A stretch of DNA of 64,000 bases, taken from assembly GCA_965247355.1 (NCBI GenBank), contig OZ252011.1, positions 1,736,001 to 1,800,000 of the forward strand. Direction: 5' to 3'. The notes beneath the pieces were generated by a model that ran no database searches, was not told where the DNA came from, and saw only the letters and a list, made by a program, of their open reading frames with translations. A program made the position numbers and the translations under genes. Shown here one piece after another: positions 51,549-60,904 of this stretch (the first letter of the stretch is position 1; each line of letters begins with the position of its first letter). Source of the DNA: RHLJ01 sp965247355 (GTDB lineage Bacteria > Bacteroidota > Rhodothermia > Balneolales > Balneolaceae).

Positions 51549-52892
51549 CTAAAGCTCAAATGCCCTTGTGCCTTCGCTGTCACTAATATGAGTAACCAAA
51601 CGTTCAGGTTCAGGTTGCTCATTGCTGATTTCCACCGCCCCATATAATTGCTCTGTAACAGCTTCAATCGTGGCTGGCTTGTTCGTGTATCCTGTCAAAA
51701 TTGTTTCACCTTTCGAGATTTTGTCTCCAACTTTCTTTTTAAGTGAAATTCCGGCTTCAGGATCAATTACATCTTCAATACTTTTCCTGCCTGCTCCAAG
51801 CTCCAGAGAAGCCATACCAATTTCATAAGAATTCATTGATTTTATAAATCCATCATACTGGCTTTGCAGTTCAAATTCATAGGTCGCTTTAGGATAAGTA
51901 TGCACATTCTTAACCACCGAAGAATCCCCGCCCTGCTCTTCTACAATATCAATCCATTTCTGAAATGCTTTGCCATTGGAAATTACTTCTTCACTTTTTT
52001 TGATTCCTTCTTCCACACTTCCAGCTTTATCACCCAAATGAATCATGGTTCCTGAAAGTAGGTTAGATAGCTTAAGAATATCATCGGGTCCATCACCATT
52101 AAGTGCATGAATACATTCCTCAACCTCCAGCCAGTTACCAATGTTAAAACCTAATGGTTGATTCATATTTGTAAGATATGCGATTGTCTTTTTACCAAAC
52201 TGATCGCCAATCCTTACGAGGGCCTCAGCAAGTTCAATAGCATCGTCTATGGTCTTCATAAAAGCGCCGGAACCATATTTAACGTCTAGTACAAGCGCAT
52301 CAATTCCCTCAGCCAGCTTTTTACTCATGATACTTCCGGCTATGTATGGAATGAACTCTACAGTAGCTGTTACATCACGAAGTGCGTATAACTTCTTGTC
52401 TGCCGGTGCGATTTCTTTAGTCTGCCCGGCAAGTACCAGATTGTGTTTTGAGATGATTTCGACATAGCGCTCGAGATTCATATCCGTATAAAATCCTGGA
52501 ATAGATTCCAATTTATCGAGTGTGCCGCCGGTATGTCCTAACCCTCTTCCTGAAATCATAGGTACCGGAACCCCTGCAGCGGCAACGACCGGAGCAAGAA
52601 TTAACGAAAGTTTGTCTCCTACACCTCCGGTAGAATGCTTGTCGACTTTTTTCCCTGGAATAGATGATAAATCAACGATAATTCCTGAATTAAGCATTGA
52701 TTCAGTTAAAGCTGCTGATTCTTCTGTATTCATTCCGTTCAGAAAACCGGCCATCAAGAATGCACTTACCTGGTAGTCCTCGATATCGTTACCGGTATAA
52801 GCCTGAACGATGTATTTAATTTCATCACTATTCAGGCTTTCTCCATCCCGTTTTTTGCGAATAAGGGAAACTATGTTATACTTAGAGTTCAT
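51549..52892 (-). CDS. deoA: thymidine/pyrimidine-nucleoside phosphorylase
   Basis: The enzyme splits thymidine (and uridine) to the base and deoxyribose-1-phosphate for salvage. The product has the family motif SGRGLGHTGGTLDKLE-type (after KVDKHSTGGVGDKLS), the VKYGSGAF segment with active-site residues, and the C-terminal hammerhead domain with the PYNP-like fold. The start is ATG at 52890-52892 (MNSKYNIVSLIRKK), giving 447 aa; the frame to 52910 adds a few residues. It lies just upstream of pspA on the same strand (73-bp gap). Confidence 0.94.
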   Translation of the reverse strand: MNSKYNIVSLIRKKRDGESLNSDEIKYIVQAYTGNDIEDYQVSAFLMAGFLNGMNTEESAALTESMLNSGIIVDLSSIPGKKVDKHSTGGVGDKLSLILAPVVAAAGVPVPMISGRGLGHTGGTLDKLESIPGFYTDMNLERYVEIISKHNLVLAGQTKEIAPADKKLYALRDVTATVEFIPYIAGSIMSKKLAEGIDALVLDVKYGSGAFMKTIDDAIELAEALVRIGDQFGKKTIAYLTNMNQPLGFNIGNWLEVEECIHALNGDGPDDILKLSNLLSGTMIHLGDKAGSVEEGIKKSEEVISNGKAFQKWIDIVEEQGGDSSVVKNVHTYPKATYEFELQSQYDGFIKSMNSYEIGMASLELGAGRKSIEDVIDPEAGISLKKKVGDKISKGETILTGYTNKPATIEAVTEQLYGAVEISNEQPEPERLVTHISDSEGTRAFEL

Positions 52893-52945
52893 AGACCAAG
52901 TATAGGTCAATTCAGCATTATTTTCTCACTTTAACCTGATTTTCT

Positions 52946-54052
52946 TTGATCAAAGTAATAGCCGATCAAAATCTGTACAGATTGGAAGAATTCCTTCCTG
53001 ATGAAGTTGAACTAACGACTTATGATCCATTAAAAGAGTTGCCGGATTCTACCGGATTTGACGCTCTTATTCTTAGAACTGCTTCTAAACTTAATCCAGA
53101 ATCTTTTCCTACAATCCCTGAATCACTGAAATTCGTTGGAACGGGCTCTTCGGGTAGTGATCATGTTGATATCAACTACTTAAGGTCGAACAATATTTAC
53201 TTTGCAGATGCACTGGGTAATAACTCAAGAGCTGTGGCTGAATATGTAATGACCTCCCTCCTTTTATGGAAAGAAAAAAAAGGCAGAGAGCTTACTGACT
53301 ACACCTACGGCATCATTGGTGTTGGCCATGCTGGTTCTGCTGTGGCAAAAATCTTTGCTGATTTTGGGCTAACGACCGTGCTTTATGACCCCCCCAGAGC
53401 TGAACGAGATCCTGATTTTAAATCTGCATCTCTGGATGAAGTACTGAATTGTGATGTCCTCACCTTTCATGCTCCTTATTCGGATTCAGGAAGCCACTCA
53501 ACCAAATACTGGCTTAATGAAGAAAAGTTGATGGGCAGAAACTTCGAGCTGATCATTAATGCTGCCAGAGGAGGAGTGATTGATGAAACAGCTGTTTCAG
53601 AGGCGATGGACTCAGGCTCCATAAAAAATATTATTATTGATGTGTGGGAAGATGAGCCCAACTTTAATCCGGATTTTGCCAAACGAGCATTCATTGCGAC
53701 TCCTCACATTGCCGGATATTCAGAACAATCTAAACTTAATGCCAGCAAAATGGTATGTGAAGAATTGTGTCACTTTTTTGACTTAGAATGCCCTCCAACC
53801 ACAAATCTTTATACAATAAAAGAGTTAAAACCAGCTCATATAAAATACACCCTTGAGGACTGGCTACTTCGCCTACATCCCATCAAAGAATATGATGCTG
53901 CTCTTCGGGATTTAGCAAAACGACCGGACAAAGCTATTCTTTTTCAGAAACTGAGAACCGATCGGCCTTATCGATTTGAATACTCTTATCTACAAGTTAT
54001 AACAATGGAATCTATCCCAGATGAATTGAGAACACTTGGGCTAACTACCTAA
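52946..54052 (+). CDS. pdxB: 4-phosphoerythronate dehydrogenase
   Basis: PdxB oxidises 4-phosphoerythronate in pyridoxal-phosphate synthesis. The 368-aa product has the Rossmann GIIGVGHAGSAVAKIF (about residues 122-137), an AARGGVIDETA segment with catalytic arginine region, a late TPHIAGYSEQSKLNA with the catalytic histidine, and the C-terminal PdxB dimerisation domain. The start is a TTG at 52946-52948 with weak Shine-Dalgarno. Its gap to the divergent deoA gene is only 53 bp and must hold both promoters. Confidence 0.93.
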   Translation: MIKVIADQNLYRLEEFLPDEVELTTYDPLKELPDSTGFDALILRTASKLNPESFPTIPESLKFVGTGSSGSDHVDINYLRSNNIYFADALGNNSRAVAEYVMTSLLLWKEKKGRELTDYTYGIIGVGHAGSAVAKIFADFGLTTVLYDPPRAERDPDFKSASLDEVLNCDVLTFHAPYSDSGSHSTKYWLNEEKLMGRNFELIINAARGGVIDETAVSEAMDSGSIKNIIIDVWEDEPNFNPDFAKRAFIATPHIAGYSEQSKLNASKMVCEELCHFFDLECPPTTNLYTIKELKPAHIKYTLEDWLLRLHPIKEYDAALRDLAKRPDKAILFQKLRTDRPYRFEYSYLQVITMESIPDELRTLGLTT

Positions 54053-54053
54053 T

Positions 54054-54815
54054 ATGAGTAAGGTCCATTTCTTCATGGTTTTAATACTAGCTTTCGGTTC
54101 AGCCCAAGCTCAGGAATCGGACTCCTTCTATATTGATTTGAGTATACCTACTGCAGATCAGGAGACCGACTATATGTGGAGGACAATCCGAGATATTTCT
54201 TTCTTTGATGAATTCGGTTATAGTCTTTCTCTTCCTGAAGGAGAAATAATTGAATCACTAAAAAAGAAATCGCGTGAGAATACACTCAGTGATGATGATT
54301 ATCGGGAACTTTTATTATTTATGAAGAAAAAAGTTTATAAAAAGTCCGATTACGACGAAGGCTATAAAAAAGTATCTACCGCGATTCCTTTGCTTGAGTC
54401 CTTTTTGGAAGAAATCAAAAACACTGAAAGAAACTGGGACTTCAAACTTTTTGAAACCTATCGGGTTGTATTAACTTTATATGGACCGGGTGGGAGCTAT
54501 AATCCTGACGATGGAAGCATACTTCTATACACGACAAAAAATGGGGACTTCAAGCAATACAAAAACCCGGCTAATACTATTATTCATGAAATCACCCACA
54601 TTGGAATGGAAGAGTCGATTATACTACGATATCAACTACCGCATGGTGTAAAAGAACGAATTGTTGACACTTTTGTATCGCTAAACTTTCAATCACAACT
54701 ACCTGATTACCGAATCCAGAATATGGGTAACACGGAAATTGATTCACTCTTTTCTACAAAGGAAGACCTTTACAACCTGGAAGAAGTCATTCAGAGTTTC
54801 CTGAAAAAGAACTAA
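54054..54815 (+). CDS. secreted putative zinc metallopeptidase (HExxH)
   Basis: The 253-aa product has a signal peptide (ending AQAQ) and contains the zinc-binding motif HEITH at residues 178-182, followed by acidic residues E186/E187. These make it a candidate zinc-dependent peptidase, though I cannot name a family. It starts 1 bp after the pdxB stop and is likely co-transcribed with it. The N-terminal region has helical DYRELLLFMKKK segments. Confidence 0.6.
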   Translation: MSKVHFFMVLILAFGSAQAQESDSFYIDLSIPTADQETDYMWRTIRDISFFDEFGYSLSLPEGEIIESLKKKSRENTLSDDDYRELLLFMKKKVYKKSDYDEGYKKVSTAIPLLESFLEEIKNTERNWDFKLFETYRVVLTLYGPGGSYNPDDGSILLYTTKNGDFKQYKNPANTIIHEITHIGMEESIILRYQLPHGVKERIVDTFVSLNFQSQLPDYRIQNMGNTEIDSLFSTKEDLYNLEEVIQSFLKKN

Positions 54816-54833
54816 TATGTTTTGCCATATTTA

Positions 54834-55121
54834 TTAGCTTTTCTTTCGTCTGCTAGCCCCTTTACTCCCTCCTCCTAAAAATACACCTGCGCCTAACAGA
54901 AAGCCGAAATCATACCAACCGCCGGTATTATTGATGGCATACACGGCAATATCATCTTTAAACAGGCTCCCAATAAAACTGAATGGAGCAATAATCCCGT
55001 GCCAAAGCCCACTCCAGAAACCATACGGTTCTGCAGTCACCGCCGGATCAATGGCTACTACTTCCGCACAAGACATCACCAAAAACATCACTATTAAAAA
55101 TCCCAATACTCTCTTTTCCAT
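54834..55121 (-). CDS. small lipoprotein
   Basis: The 95-aa product (ATG at 55119-55121 with GGGAAT just upstream) has a lipobox (LVMSC) and the conserved-looking segment GFWSGLWHGIIAPFSFIGSL and an NNTGGWYDFGFLLG segment, followed by a glycine-rich basic tail (KGASRRKKS). This pattern is common in small Bacteroidota membrane lipoproteins of unknown role. A frame to 55133 would add four residues. Confidence 0.7.
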   Translation of the reverse strand: MEKRVLGFLIVMFLVMSCAEVVAIDPAVTAEPYGFWSGLWHGIIAPFSFIGSLFKDDIAVYAINNTGGWYDFGFLLGAGVFLGGGSKGASRRKKS

Positions 55122-55236
55122 GGTTATTCCCATTTTTTAATTATTGATGTACAAAAGGCTAATTATCTGATATGAAGATTTCATTAACCCGGTTTTGGTA
55201 CTGGATTTTGGAAATTTTGTTACTTAATCGAAGGTT

Positions 55237-56010
55237 TTAGTCCTTCAAATTTAAACCAAACAAACTTTCCGCAACTCCACTCGTCTTCTCTACTACTTCC
55301 TCCAAACTTGTCTCAAAAATATCAGCGAGTTTCTGGGCAGTGAATTTCATGAAGGCTGGTTCGTTTCGTTTACCTCGTTTTGGAGTTGGTGAGAGATAGG
55401 GCGCATCCGTTTCGAGCACCATTTTGTCGAGTGGAAGCTGAGCTACTGTTTTATCGACGCCACCATTTTTAAACGTGACCACTCCCCCAATTCCTAAATG
55501 AAGCCCCATATCAATCGCTCGTTTGCCTTGCTCAACAGTTCCGTTAAAGCAGTGCCAGATACCGGTCAGGCTTCCATCCTGTTCTTCTTCAACCAAGTTC
55601 AGTAAATCCTGTGTGCTTTCCCGATTATGAAGAATGATTGGTTTCTTTACTTCCTTTGCAACTGAGCAATGAATCTTAAGACTTTCTTTCTGTTGATCCA
55701 CATGATCGGTACTCCAATAATAATCCAGTCCGGTTTCTCCGACTCCGTAGAAGTCATCCCTTAGACAAAACTCATGCAATTCCTGTGCAAAGTTTTTAGT
55801 GATATTTCCATCCACATCACAGGGATGGACACCAGCCATTTTGTAGAATTCAATTTCAGGGTGACTCAGTTTCTCCATTTGATCAATAGAACTGAAATCA
55901 ATTGCAGGCATAAAAATTGCTTTCACACCTGCCTCAACTGCACGAGTCATCACTTCTTCTCTGTCTTCATCAAACTGTTCTAAATAAATGTGCGAATGTG
56001 TATCAATCAT
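55237..56010 (-). CDS. tatD: TatD family metal-dependent hydrolase
   Basis: The 257-aa product is a TatD-type DNase/hydrolase: MIDTHSHIYLEQFDEDRE (HxH metal pair), GETGLDYYWSTDH, IILHNRESTQDLL, GIWHCFNGTVEQ, and LETDAPYLSPTPKRG. The length and all metal ligands are normal. Its ATG overlaps the stop of the upstream NAGK-like gene by four bases, so the two are co-transcribed. Confidence 0.94.
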   Translation of the reverse strand: MIDTHSHIYLEQFDEDREEVMTRAVEAGVKAIFMPAIDFSSIDQMEKLSHPEIEFYKMAGVHPCDVDGNITKNFAQELHEFCLRDDFYGVGETGLDYYWSTDHVDQQKESLKIHCSVAKEVKKPIILHNRESTQDLLNLVEEEQDGSLTGIWHCFNGTVEQGKRAIDMGLHLGIGGVVTFKNGGVDKTVAQLPLDKMVLETDAPYLSPTPKRGKRNEPAFMKFTAQKLADIFETSLEEVVEKTSGVAESLFGLNLKD

Positions 56011-56855
56011 AGCCTCTCCTTATGATAGTTTTTTAATCCAGTAATTGGATTCTTCTGAACATCTTTGATATTTATGCCTCCTTCATTAAAAATTTCCCTG
56101 AAAGTTGTTTCAAAATGAAAGGCTGTAGTTCCGGTTAGCTTAACTGGATATTGTTTTAGTCCTTCCTTGAAATGATCTTCTAACTTATTCAGTAAAACCT
56201 TTATTGTAACCTGAGCTTTTGCTTTTAGATATTCAGTATCAATAAACCCGGATACATCTCTCATTACCTTTGCACCAATTTGCTTGGATTTAGTAGAATC
56301 CTGAAACTGAAGGAATAAAGCTTCATCATCCAGCTTCTTATTTTCCTCAATTACTTCTTTGATGAAATCAGGAGCCTCGCCTTTAAAATAATCTCCAAGT
56401 ACCAGTGCTCCAATATTACATCCGCTTCCATAATCTCCTTCCGGATACGCTTTAGAGGACATTAAATCGACTAGTTTTCCTTCATGCATAAAGCCAGCAC
56501 TCGAACCCGTTCCTGAAATCACAATAAAGCCACTTTCATCCCCAAACAAAGAAAGTCCCGCACCTTCAATATCTGTTTTAATTTCTATACCAGAGTTTGG
56601 GAATGCTTCTTTCAAAAATTTCTCAACTCTTTCCGCCTGATCCCATTGGCGACATCCAGCACCATAAAAGTATAGTTGATCTATGTGTTTATTTGAAAGC
56701 TGAGGAAGCAGCTCATCAAAAATAATTGCCTCGATTTCTGTATCTGCCCTGAAAACAGGGTTCAATCCTGATGTATTGATTTGCTGTTCTTTGTCTCCAT
56801 CCACAAGTATCCAGCTGGTTTTTGTGGCACCAGAATCTGCAATAAGTAGCCGCAT
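56007..56855 (-). CDS. BadF/BadG/BcrA/BcrD-type ATPase, N-acetylglucosamine-kinase-like
   Basis: The 282-aa protein shows the ASKHA kinase pattern: LLIADSGATKTSWILVDG (phosphate 1), the GAGCRQWDQAERV region, FIVISGTGSSAGFM (phosphate 2 loop), and the EGDYGSGCNIGALVLGD motif seen in N-acetylglucosamine kinase homologues. The C-terminal region has LTGTTAFHFETTF. The substrate is probably an amino sugar. It is the first gene of a pair with tatD. Confidence 0.85.
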   Translation of the reverse strand: MRLLIADSGATKTSWILVDGDKEQQINTSGLNPVFRADTEIEAIIFDELLPQLSNKHIDQLYFYGAGCRQWDQAERVEKFLKEAFPNSGIEIKTDIEGAGLSLFGDESGFIVISGTGSSAGFMHEGKLVDLMSSKAYPEGDYGSGCNIGALVLGDYFKGEAPDFIKEVIEENKKLDDEALFLQFQDSTKSKQIGAKVMRDVSGFIDTEYLKAKAQVTIKVLLNKLEDHFKEGLKQYPVKLTGTTAFHFETTFREIFNEGGINIKDVQKNPITGLKNYHKERL

Positions 56856-56910
56856 GTTTTTTGTTCAAAGATAACGATAATTCTGGCTATCATTCAGCCA
56901 AGGAGTCGCC

Positions 56911-57690
56911 ATGAAAATAACATATACAAATTATCTTAAAATCGATGAGCTCGTTGAGCTTCAACAGCTTAAATCAAACCCGGAAGAACATGATGAGATG
57001 TTGTTTATCATCATACATCAAACCTATGAACTTTGGTTTAAGCAAATTTTGCATGAATTCGGAAAGCTTAGAACGGAGCTTGAGTCTGGTAACACCTGGA
57101 ATTCTGTAAAAACACTACGAAGAATTCTAACCATAATGAAAACTCTGGTTTCTCAGGTAGATATTCTGGAGACCATGACGCCGCTTGAATTCAATAGTTT
57201 CCGGGCTTTCCTGGGACAATCAAGTGGATTTCAGTCTCTTCAATTCAGAGAAGTTGAAATTCTGTGTGGCCTCAGACTTCCTTTAATGATAGACGCACAT
57301 AAAGACAATCCCAGACATGTTGAGACATTAAAATCCAGAATGGATGAACGAACTTTATGGGAAAGCTTCGGAGTGTATCTCACTAAAAAAGGATACTCTG
57401 TACAACCCAAACGGGAAAATGAAGCGGGCTTGATGTTCAATCCTTCAGAAGAAATCCAACAAACCTTAATTAAGGTGATGCAAAATGAGCCGGAACTGGC
57501 ATTGGTTTGCGAACTTTTTGTGGATTTTGATGAGGGTCTTCAGGAATGGAGATATCGTCACGTGAAGATGGTGGAACGAACCATCGGTAAGAAAAAAGGA
57601 ACCGGTGGATCACCGGGAGTTAAATACCTTAAAACAACTACCGATCATGCTATTTTCCCGGACCTTTGGGCAATACGGTCAGAGTTTTAA
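56911..57690 (+). CDS. kynA: tryptophan 2,3-dioxygenase
   Basis: TDO opens the indole ring of tryptophan to N-formylkynurenine with heme and oxygen. The 259-aa product is helical and shows the family motifs: LKIDELVELQ, HDEMLFIIIHQTYELWFKQILHE (heme pocket, split), FLGQSSGFQSLQFREVE, then WRYRHVKMVERTIG and GTGGSPGVKYLK. The heme-ligand histidine region H(V)KMV is present. It is followed, after a zinc-ribbon membrane protein, by kynureninase. Confidence 0.94.
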   Translation: MKITYTNYLKIDELVELQQLKSNPEEHDEMLFIIIHQTYELWFKQILHEFGKLRTELESGNTWNSVKTLRRILTIMKTLVSQVDILETMTPLEFNSFRAFLGQSSGFQSLQFREVEILCGLRLPLMIDAHKDNPRHVETLKSRMDERTLWESFGVYLTKKGYSVQPKRENEAGLMFNPSEEIQQTLIKVMQNEPELALVCELFVDFDEGLQEWRYRHVKMVERTIGKKKGTGGSPGVKYLKTTTDHAIFPDLWAIRSEF

Positions 57691-57769
57691 GTCCTTTCAG
57701 CTTGATTTTATCACTCATTTTTTTAGATTAAGCCAAATATAATAGTGGCTTAACAAAAAGGGGTAAAGT

Positions 57770-58366
57770 ATGAATTGTCCAAACTGCGGGGGAATTCCCG
57801 TAACATTTAAAGATTCCTTTATAATCAATAAAGAAAAACTTCAGGATGCTCAAAGAGGTATAATAAGGTGTTCCAGCTGTAATGCAGAACTTACCAACAA
57901 AACTAATAAGTTCGGGATGATTGAATTCAAATCTCCTTTTTACATTTATTTTTCTCTATTTCTTATAACAATGATCACCTTATCCTGGGCTTTCTTTTTT
58001 AATTATGATCTGCTTTTGGGGGATGTTTCGCCTTTATTTGGTATTGTGGGTGGAGTTGTATTGTTTGGTATAACCGTTACCGGAGCTACAAAAATTGCAG
58101 TTGAACATCGTTATCTTAAAATTTTTGATCCAAAGGATGAGATAAAAGTGGAGAAAAAAGTATCCCTTTTGGGTTTTATACTTTTACTAGCTTATGCCGT
58201 ACTTGTAATTTTTGGTTTTGGGTACCTTAATGATCTGGCTTTGGAAGAAAAATTCAACTCAACTCTTACCATTATTTTATCAATTGTATATCTAGGTATA
58301 ACAATTTTCATCGCTTTCCTGATCTATAAAGTAGCCATTCATGACAAAGCAACTCCTGCAGAATAA
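57770..58366 (+). CDS. membrane protein with N-terminal zinc ribbon
   Basis: The 198-aa product has a CxxC-type zinc ribbon at its N-terminus (NCPNCGG and RCSSCNAEL, four cysteines) and four hydrophobic helices. I cannot assign a function. It is located between the genes of tryptophan 2,3-dioxygenase and kynureninase with gaps of about 80 and 70 bp, so a link to that pathway is possible but not shown by the sequence. Confidence 0.65.
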   Translation: MNCPNCGGIPVTFKDSFIINKEKLQDAQRGIIRCSSCNAELTNKTNKFGMIEFKSPFYIYFSLFLITMITLSWAFFFNYDLLLGDVSPLFGIVGGVVLFGITVTGATKIAVEHRYLKIFDPKDEIKVEKKVSLLGFILLLAYAVLVIFGFGYLNDLALEEKFNSTLTIILSIVYLGITIFIAFLIYKVAIHDKATPAE

Positions 58367-58436
58367 TTATTATGACTTAGAACGATAGCTGTTCTATTTT
58401 GATTTCTGTACAAAATGATCATAGCTATAAAATTAA

Positions 58437-59621
58437 ATGTCAGAAATTAACCAGCTAGCAGAACGACTTATTCCTCACTATTCACATTTTGATGTTGCCA
58501 ATAGACTGTTATTTACTGGGCATTCACATCAAGCCTGGCCGGATGTAGCACGAGAAGGGCAAACCGAGTATTTCGATGTATGTGCCCGCGATGTAGATAC
58601 GAAGTGGGAAAAATCCTTTGAGAAAACGGAAATTCTTCGAAACTATCTTCGCGACTATTATGACGATCCTGATGGATTGTACTGCCGTGAGGAGAGTACT
58701 CATTTTCTGATGGTAAGCTTACTTAGTAGTTTTGATCTGAAGAATAAACCAAAGATCATCACTACAGACGGGGAGTTCCATTCCATGGATCGGCAACTTC
58801 GACGTTTACAGGAAGAAGGTTTAGAGGTTGTGAGTATTCCAACCGATCCGGATGAAAACTTTGCTCAAAGAGTAATCGCAGAAATTGATGTAAAAACCTC
58901 TGCTATTATGCTATCAAGAGTGTATTTCCAGACCAGCTTGGTAAACACACATCTTTCTGATATCGCCGCTGCCGCCAGAATTCAGGGAATCCCTGTTATT
59001 ATCGATGACTACCATGGAACCAATGTTGTACCCTTATCTATTCGTAAAGAAGGCTTGGAAGATTGTTTTATTCTGATTGGAGGTTATAAATACCTTCAGT
59101 GGGGCGAAGCAAATTGTTTTCTTCGTTTTCCAAAAGAGTGTGAATTGCGTCCGGTGGTAACCGGTTGGTTCGCTTCCTTCAGTACGCTGGAACATCCAAG
59201 AACAAACGACCCTGTTCAGTATGACAAATCTGATCAACGCTTTGCCAGTGCCACCTACGATCCTTCCTCTCAATTCCGTGCAGCTAAAGTCGTGGAGTTT
59301 TTTCAGGAACAAGGCTTAACCCCTGCTGTACTCCGAAAACAATATGAATCACAAGTTGGCTTACTCCGGTCATTGTTTATTGAGAAAGATTTTGATCCCA
59401 AGCTCATTCGGTTAACCCACAATGAGCCTCTTTCAAGGAATGGAGGTTTTCTTTCACTCACTTCCCCAAAAGCACGTGAAATCAGAGCAGATTTACTTTC
59501 GCGTGGAATTTTTACTGACGCCCGAAATGAAATTCTGAGGTTAGGACCTGCACCTTATACGACTGAAAAGCAGATTGAAGATATGATACAGGAATTATCA
59601 AAAAGTATGGATGAGCTTTAA
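58437..59621 (+). CDS. kynU: kynureninase (PLP-dependent, class V aminotransferase fold)
   Basis: The 394-aa product has the PLP fold with the internal aldimine lysine in GGYKYLQWGEANCF and the DDYHGTNV region with the aspartate that contacts the cofactor. The N-terminal NRLLFTGHSHQAWPD and C-terminal GGFLSLTSPKAREIRADL are seen in kynureninase-like proteins. With TDO nearby, kynurenine cleavage to anthranilate and alanine is likely. A formamidase gene for the middle step is not present in the window. Confidence 0.85.
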   Translation: MSEINQLAERLIPHYSHFDVANRLLFTGHSHQAWPDVAREGQTEYFDVCARDVDTKWEKSFEKTEILRNYLRDYYDDPDGLYCREESTHFLMVSLLSSFDLKNKPKIITTDGEFHSMDRQLRRLQEEGLEVVSIPTDPDENFAQRVIAEIDVKTSAIMLSRVYFQTSLVNTHLSDIAAAARIQGIPVIIDDYHGTNVVPLSIRKEGLEDCFILIGGYKYLQWGEANCFLRFPKECELRPVVTGWFASFSTLEHPRTNDPVQYDKSDQRFASATYDPSSQFRAAKVVEFFQEQGLTPAVLRKQYESQVGLLRSLFIEKDFDPKLIRLTHNEPLSRNGGFLSLTSPKAREIRADLLSRGIFTDARNEILRLGPAPYTTEKQIEDMIQELSKSMDEL

Positions 59622-60723
59622 AACATTATTCTTGATAAGCTTCTTTTGTATTTCATCTCATGGGTTTTTGTATGCGCAGAGTTCATCATATACTATTTCA
59701 GGAACAGTAGTTGAAAAGGGAACTAATGAACCACTAGCCGGAGCTCAGGTATTTTTAATAGGCACAACTTTCGGCATTGCAGCTGATGGCGAAGGGAATT
59801 TCACTTTAAAGAATATTCCTGAAGGAATTTTTGAGTTAAGTGTCTCTTTTCTTGGCTATGAATCAGCAAGTATTACAGTTAATACCAATTCAATTGAGCC
59901 TGCATATTCCTTTTTTCTGGAACCTAAGATTTATGAGCTGGATGAAGTTACAGTAACTCCAGATCCCAAAATATGGAGAGAGAATTTTGAAACATTTAAA
60001 AAAATATTCATTGGTACTGGTCCATTTTCCGGTAACACAGAAATCAAAAATCCTGAGGTTCTTTCTTTTGATTTTGATCCATATGAAAGACAGCTAACCG
60101 CAAGCGCTACGGAAATGCTTGTTATCGAAAATAAAGCACTCGGATATACTATTAATTATTACCTGGACTATTTTATAATCAATTACAGAGAGGGTTCATC
60201 CTTTTTTATAGGTCGTACTTTTTTTATTCCGATGGAAAGCAAAAGAAAGCGGATTAACAATCGCTGGGAAAGAAATCGTAATAAAGCCTATTACGGGTCA
60301 TTTCTTCATTTCAGCAAAGCCTTAATCAATGGCATTACTGAAGAAGAAGGTTTCGTTACAAGAGGAGAAAAGAGAGAATCTAAAGCCCGGTATGTTGGGG
60401 ATACCACTATTCCTTCCGATGTTTACTTTAGTCAGTTTGATAGCAGCACATATGTTTTCAAATTCATAAATTTCATAAACGTAACTTTTCTAAATGAAAA
60501 GGAAGACAAGTCTTATCTGGAATATATTTTGAATCCTCTGGACAGAAATCCAAGAACTAAAACAACTCTTCAAAACTCATCTTTTACACTATCGGAAGAC
60601 TCGGTCTTGATGGACAAATCCGGTTATCTATATCAACCAAATGCCCTCATTTTAGATGGATACTGGGCTTTTGAAAGAGTTTCTGACATGCTCCCAATCA
60701 ATTTTGTTCCCTCTGAAAAATAA
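59611..60723 (+). CDS. carboxypeptidase-regulatory-like domain surface protein
   Basis: The 370-aa secreted product (signal ending LYAQ) begins with a carboxypeptidase-regulatory-like beta-sandwich domain (about residues 28-110: SGTVVEKGTNEPLAGAQVFL, GEGNFTLKNIPEGIFEL, LDEVTVTPD), as often in Bacteroidota surface proteins. The remaining part has no clear motif. It overlaps the end of kynU by 11 bp. It may be a carrier for outer-membrane assembly or a TonB-linked protein, but no barrel is evident. Confidence 0.75.
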   Translation: MSFKTLFLISFFCISSHGFLYAQSSSYTISGTVVEKGTNEPLAGAQVFLIGTTFGIAADGEGNFTLKNIPEGIFELSVSFLGYESASITVNTNSIEPAYSFFLEPKIYELDEVTVTPDPKIWRENFETFKKIFIGTGPFSGNTEIKNPEVLSFDFDPYERQLTASATEMLVIENKALGYTINYYLDYFIINYREGSSFFIGRTFFIPMESKRKRINNRWERNRNKAYYGSFLHFSKALINGITEEEGFVTRGEKRESKARYVGDTTIPSDVYFSQFDSSTYVFKFINFINVTFLNEKEDKSYLEYILNPLDRNPRTKTTLQNSSFTLSEDSVLMDKSGYLYQPNALILDGYWAFERVSDMLPINFVPSEK

Positions 60724-60809
60724 TTTTGTAAGGAATAACTCTTTGCCGGGTCTTACATAAATAACACATAGGTACAACCTTCAAAAATTCATTTTGTATT
60801 TACATATAT

Positions 60810-60823
60810 CGAACATATATTCT
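60810..60823 (+). promoter_or_regulatory. LexA (SOS) box upstream of recA
   Basis: CGAACATATATTCT at 60810-60823 differs at only one base of the inner palindrome from the Gram-positive-type LexA box CGAAC-N4-GTTC. It lies about 82 bp upstream of the recA ATG. The surrounding sequence is AT-rich, as expected of a promoter. It predicts SOS control of recA. Confidence 0.6.
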
Positions 60824-60904
60824 TTTTGGATTTTAGAGTGACACAGGTTGACACCCTCCCTGCTTAACTTTTGGGAAATAAATTTTAATAACACGGTAAC
60901 AATC

